This document shows positions 32,467-33,062 of a stretch of 33,062 bases of DNA, in pieces. Each line of letters begins with the position of its first letter. Position 1 is the first letter of the stretch. The DNA is from a virus, in IMG/VR virus record IMGVR_UViG_3300032331_003484, positions 1 to 33,062 of that record, one strand, 5' to 3'. A program made the position numbers and the translations under genes. Below the pieces are notes generated by a model that was given only the letters and a program-made list of their open reading frames with translations, searched no databases and was not told where the DNA came from.

Positions 32467-33062
32467 ATGAAATTATCGAAACTTTACTCAAGGTCCACTA
32501 CTGGAAAGGTATGTACTTGGGAAATTGAAATTAATCAAAACAAATACAGAACAATTAGTGGATTTGATGGAATGAAACTAACTACATCTGAATGGACAAC
32601 ATGTGATGCTAAATCTTACTGTACAGCAGAAGAACAAGCACTTAAAGAAGCAACAGCCATACATCGTAAGAAAATGGAGACGGGTTCATTTGAAGATATT
32701 AATCAAATTGATAATAAAGTATTCTTTGAACCAATGCTCGCTAAAGATTATACTAAAGAAAAAGTAAACTACCCTGTTTATTCTCAGCCTAAGTTAGATG
32801 GTATTCGTTGTATTGTTAGAGTAGATGGAATGTGGTCTCGTACTGGTAAGAAAATAATATCAGCACCTCATATATTTGAATCAATGAAATATTTATTTGA
32901 AGTTGATCCTAATTTAATTTTTGATGGGGAATTATATGCTGATAAATTTGCAAACGATTTTAATGCCATTTGTTCATTAGTTAAGAAAACAAAACCAACA
33001 GAACATGACTTATTAGAATCAGCTAAAGCGATTCAATATCACATTTATGACTTACCTTCACA
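32467..33062 (+). CDS. 30: ATP-dependent DNA ligase (T4 gp30-like), 3' end missing
   Basis: Nick-sealing ligase; 198 codons are visible and the frame is open to the window edge. The adenylation motif I is SQPKLDGIR with K109 as the AMP-binding lysine; PMLA at 89-92 precedes it as in other ATP ligases, and motif III is IFDGELYAD. The N-terminal 80 residues (TWEIEINQNKYRTISG...) resemble a small WGR-like domain. The start ATG follows TAAGGTT. In context it is the second end of the phage replication gene set. Confidence 0.92.
   Translation, partial: MKLSKLYSRSTTGKVCTWEIEINQNKYRTISGFDGMKLTTSEWTTCDAKSYCTAEEQALKEATAIHRKKMETGSFEDINQIDNKVFFEPMLAKDYTKEKVNYPVYSQPKLDGIRCIVRVDGMWSRTGKKIISAPHIFESMKYLFEVDPNLIFDGELYADKFANDFNAICSLVKKTKPTEHDLLESAKAIQYHIYDLPS

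Noticed and set aside
1-33062. tRNA genes, CRISPR arrays, transposons or integrase genes
   Set aside because: Gaps between genes are too short for tRNAs, and no spaced repeat array or recombinase motif was found on either strand.

Overview
The window is a very AT-rich, almost gapless stretch of a T4-like (myovirus-type) phage genome. Every gene I can support lies on the + strand. Replication genes sit at both ends: family B DNA polymerase (gp43, cut at the left edge), sliding clamp (gp45), both clamp-loader subunits (gp44, gp62) and, at the right edge, an ATP-dependent DNA ligase. A Bacteroidota host is suggested by two signals. Promoter-like pairs TTTG-N20-TAnATT recur in short intergenic gaps and resemble the Bacteroidota -33/-7 promoter. 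Genes also mostly lack Shine-Dalgarno sequences and start in A-rich contexts such as AAAATAAAAATT-ATG.

Layout. 1-8703 is a replication and nucleic-acid block: gp43, gp45, a complete GroES/GroEL pair, a small unknown, gp44, a small unknown, gp62, a DUF1599-like protein and a RecB/Cas4-like Fe-S nuclease. 8753-13044 carries a ribbon-helix-helix protein, two GT-B glycosyltransferases and small unknowns, including a zinc-ribbon protein. 13047-30121 is a glycan and sugar-nucleotide island of about 17 kb. It encodes several GT-A-type proteins, an extended SDR, a radical SAM protein, an APH-fold kinase-like protein, a sugar-phosphate cyclase most like 2-epi-5-epi-valiolone synthase, a classical SDR, a nucleotidyltransferase, a methyltransferase and a PhyH-type dioxygenase. 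It continues with a miniature two-gene thiamine-diphosphate enzyme, an HddA-like heptose kinase, a PLP 3-dehydratase-like protein, an RmlC-like cupin, adenine phosphoribosyltransferase, an MTA/SAH nucleosidase and GmhA. 30124-32413 holds a truncated hddC remnant and small conserved phage genes (membrane peptide, zinc finger, HNH-like, UVR-like). The ligase starts at 32467.

How the parts may work together (inference). Sedoheptulose 7-phosphate is the likely hub: GmhA plus the HddA-like kinase lead toward GDP-heptose, and the cyclase leads toward a C7 cyclitol. The cyclase's neighbours (kinase-like, SDR, nucleotidyltransferase) could convert that cyclitol into an activated NDP form. Nucleosidase plus APRT could recycle adenine from the 5'-deoxyadenosine and SAH made by the radical SAM enzyme and methyltransferase. 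The island has no membrane flippase, polymerase or ligase, so its product is more likely attached in the cytoplasm to virion proteins or DNA than exported.

No tRNA, CRISPR array, transposase or integrase was seen. No stretch over 300 bases lacks a gene; the longest gaps are about 50-55 bases. Two genes or gene groups are bracketed by perfect direct repeats (19 bp around gmhA-hddC', 30 bp around the 182-aa unknown gene), suggesting cassette exchange at gene junctions.
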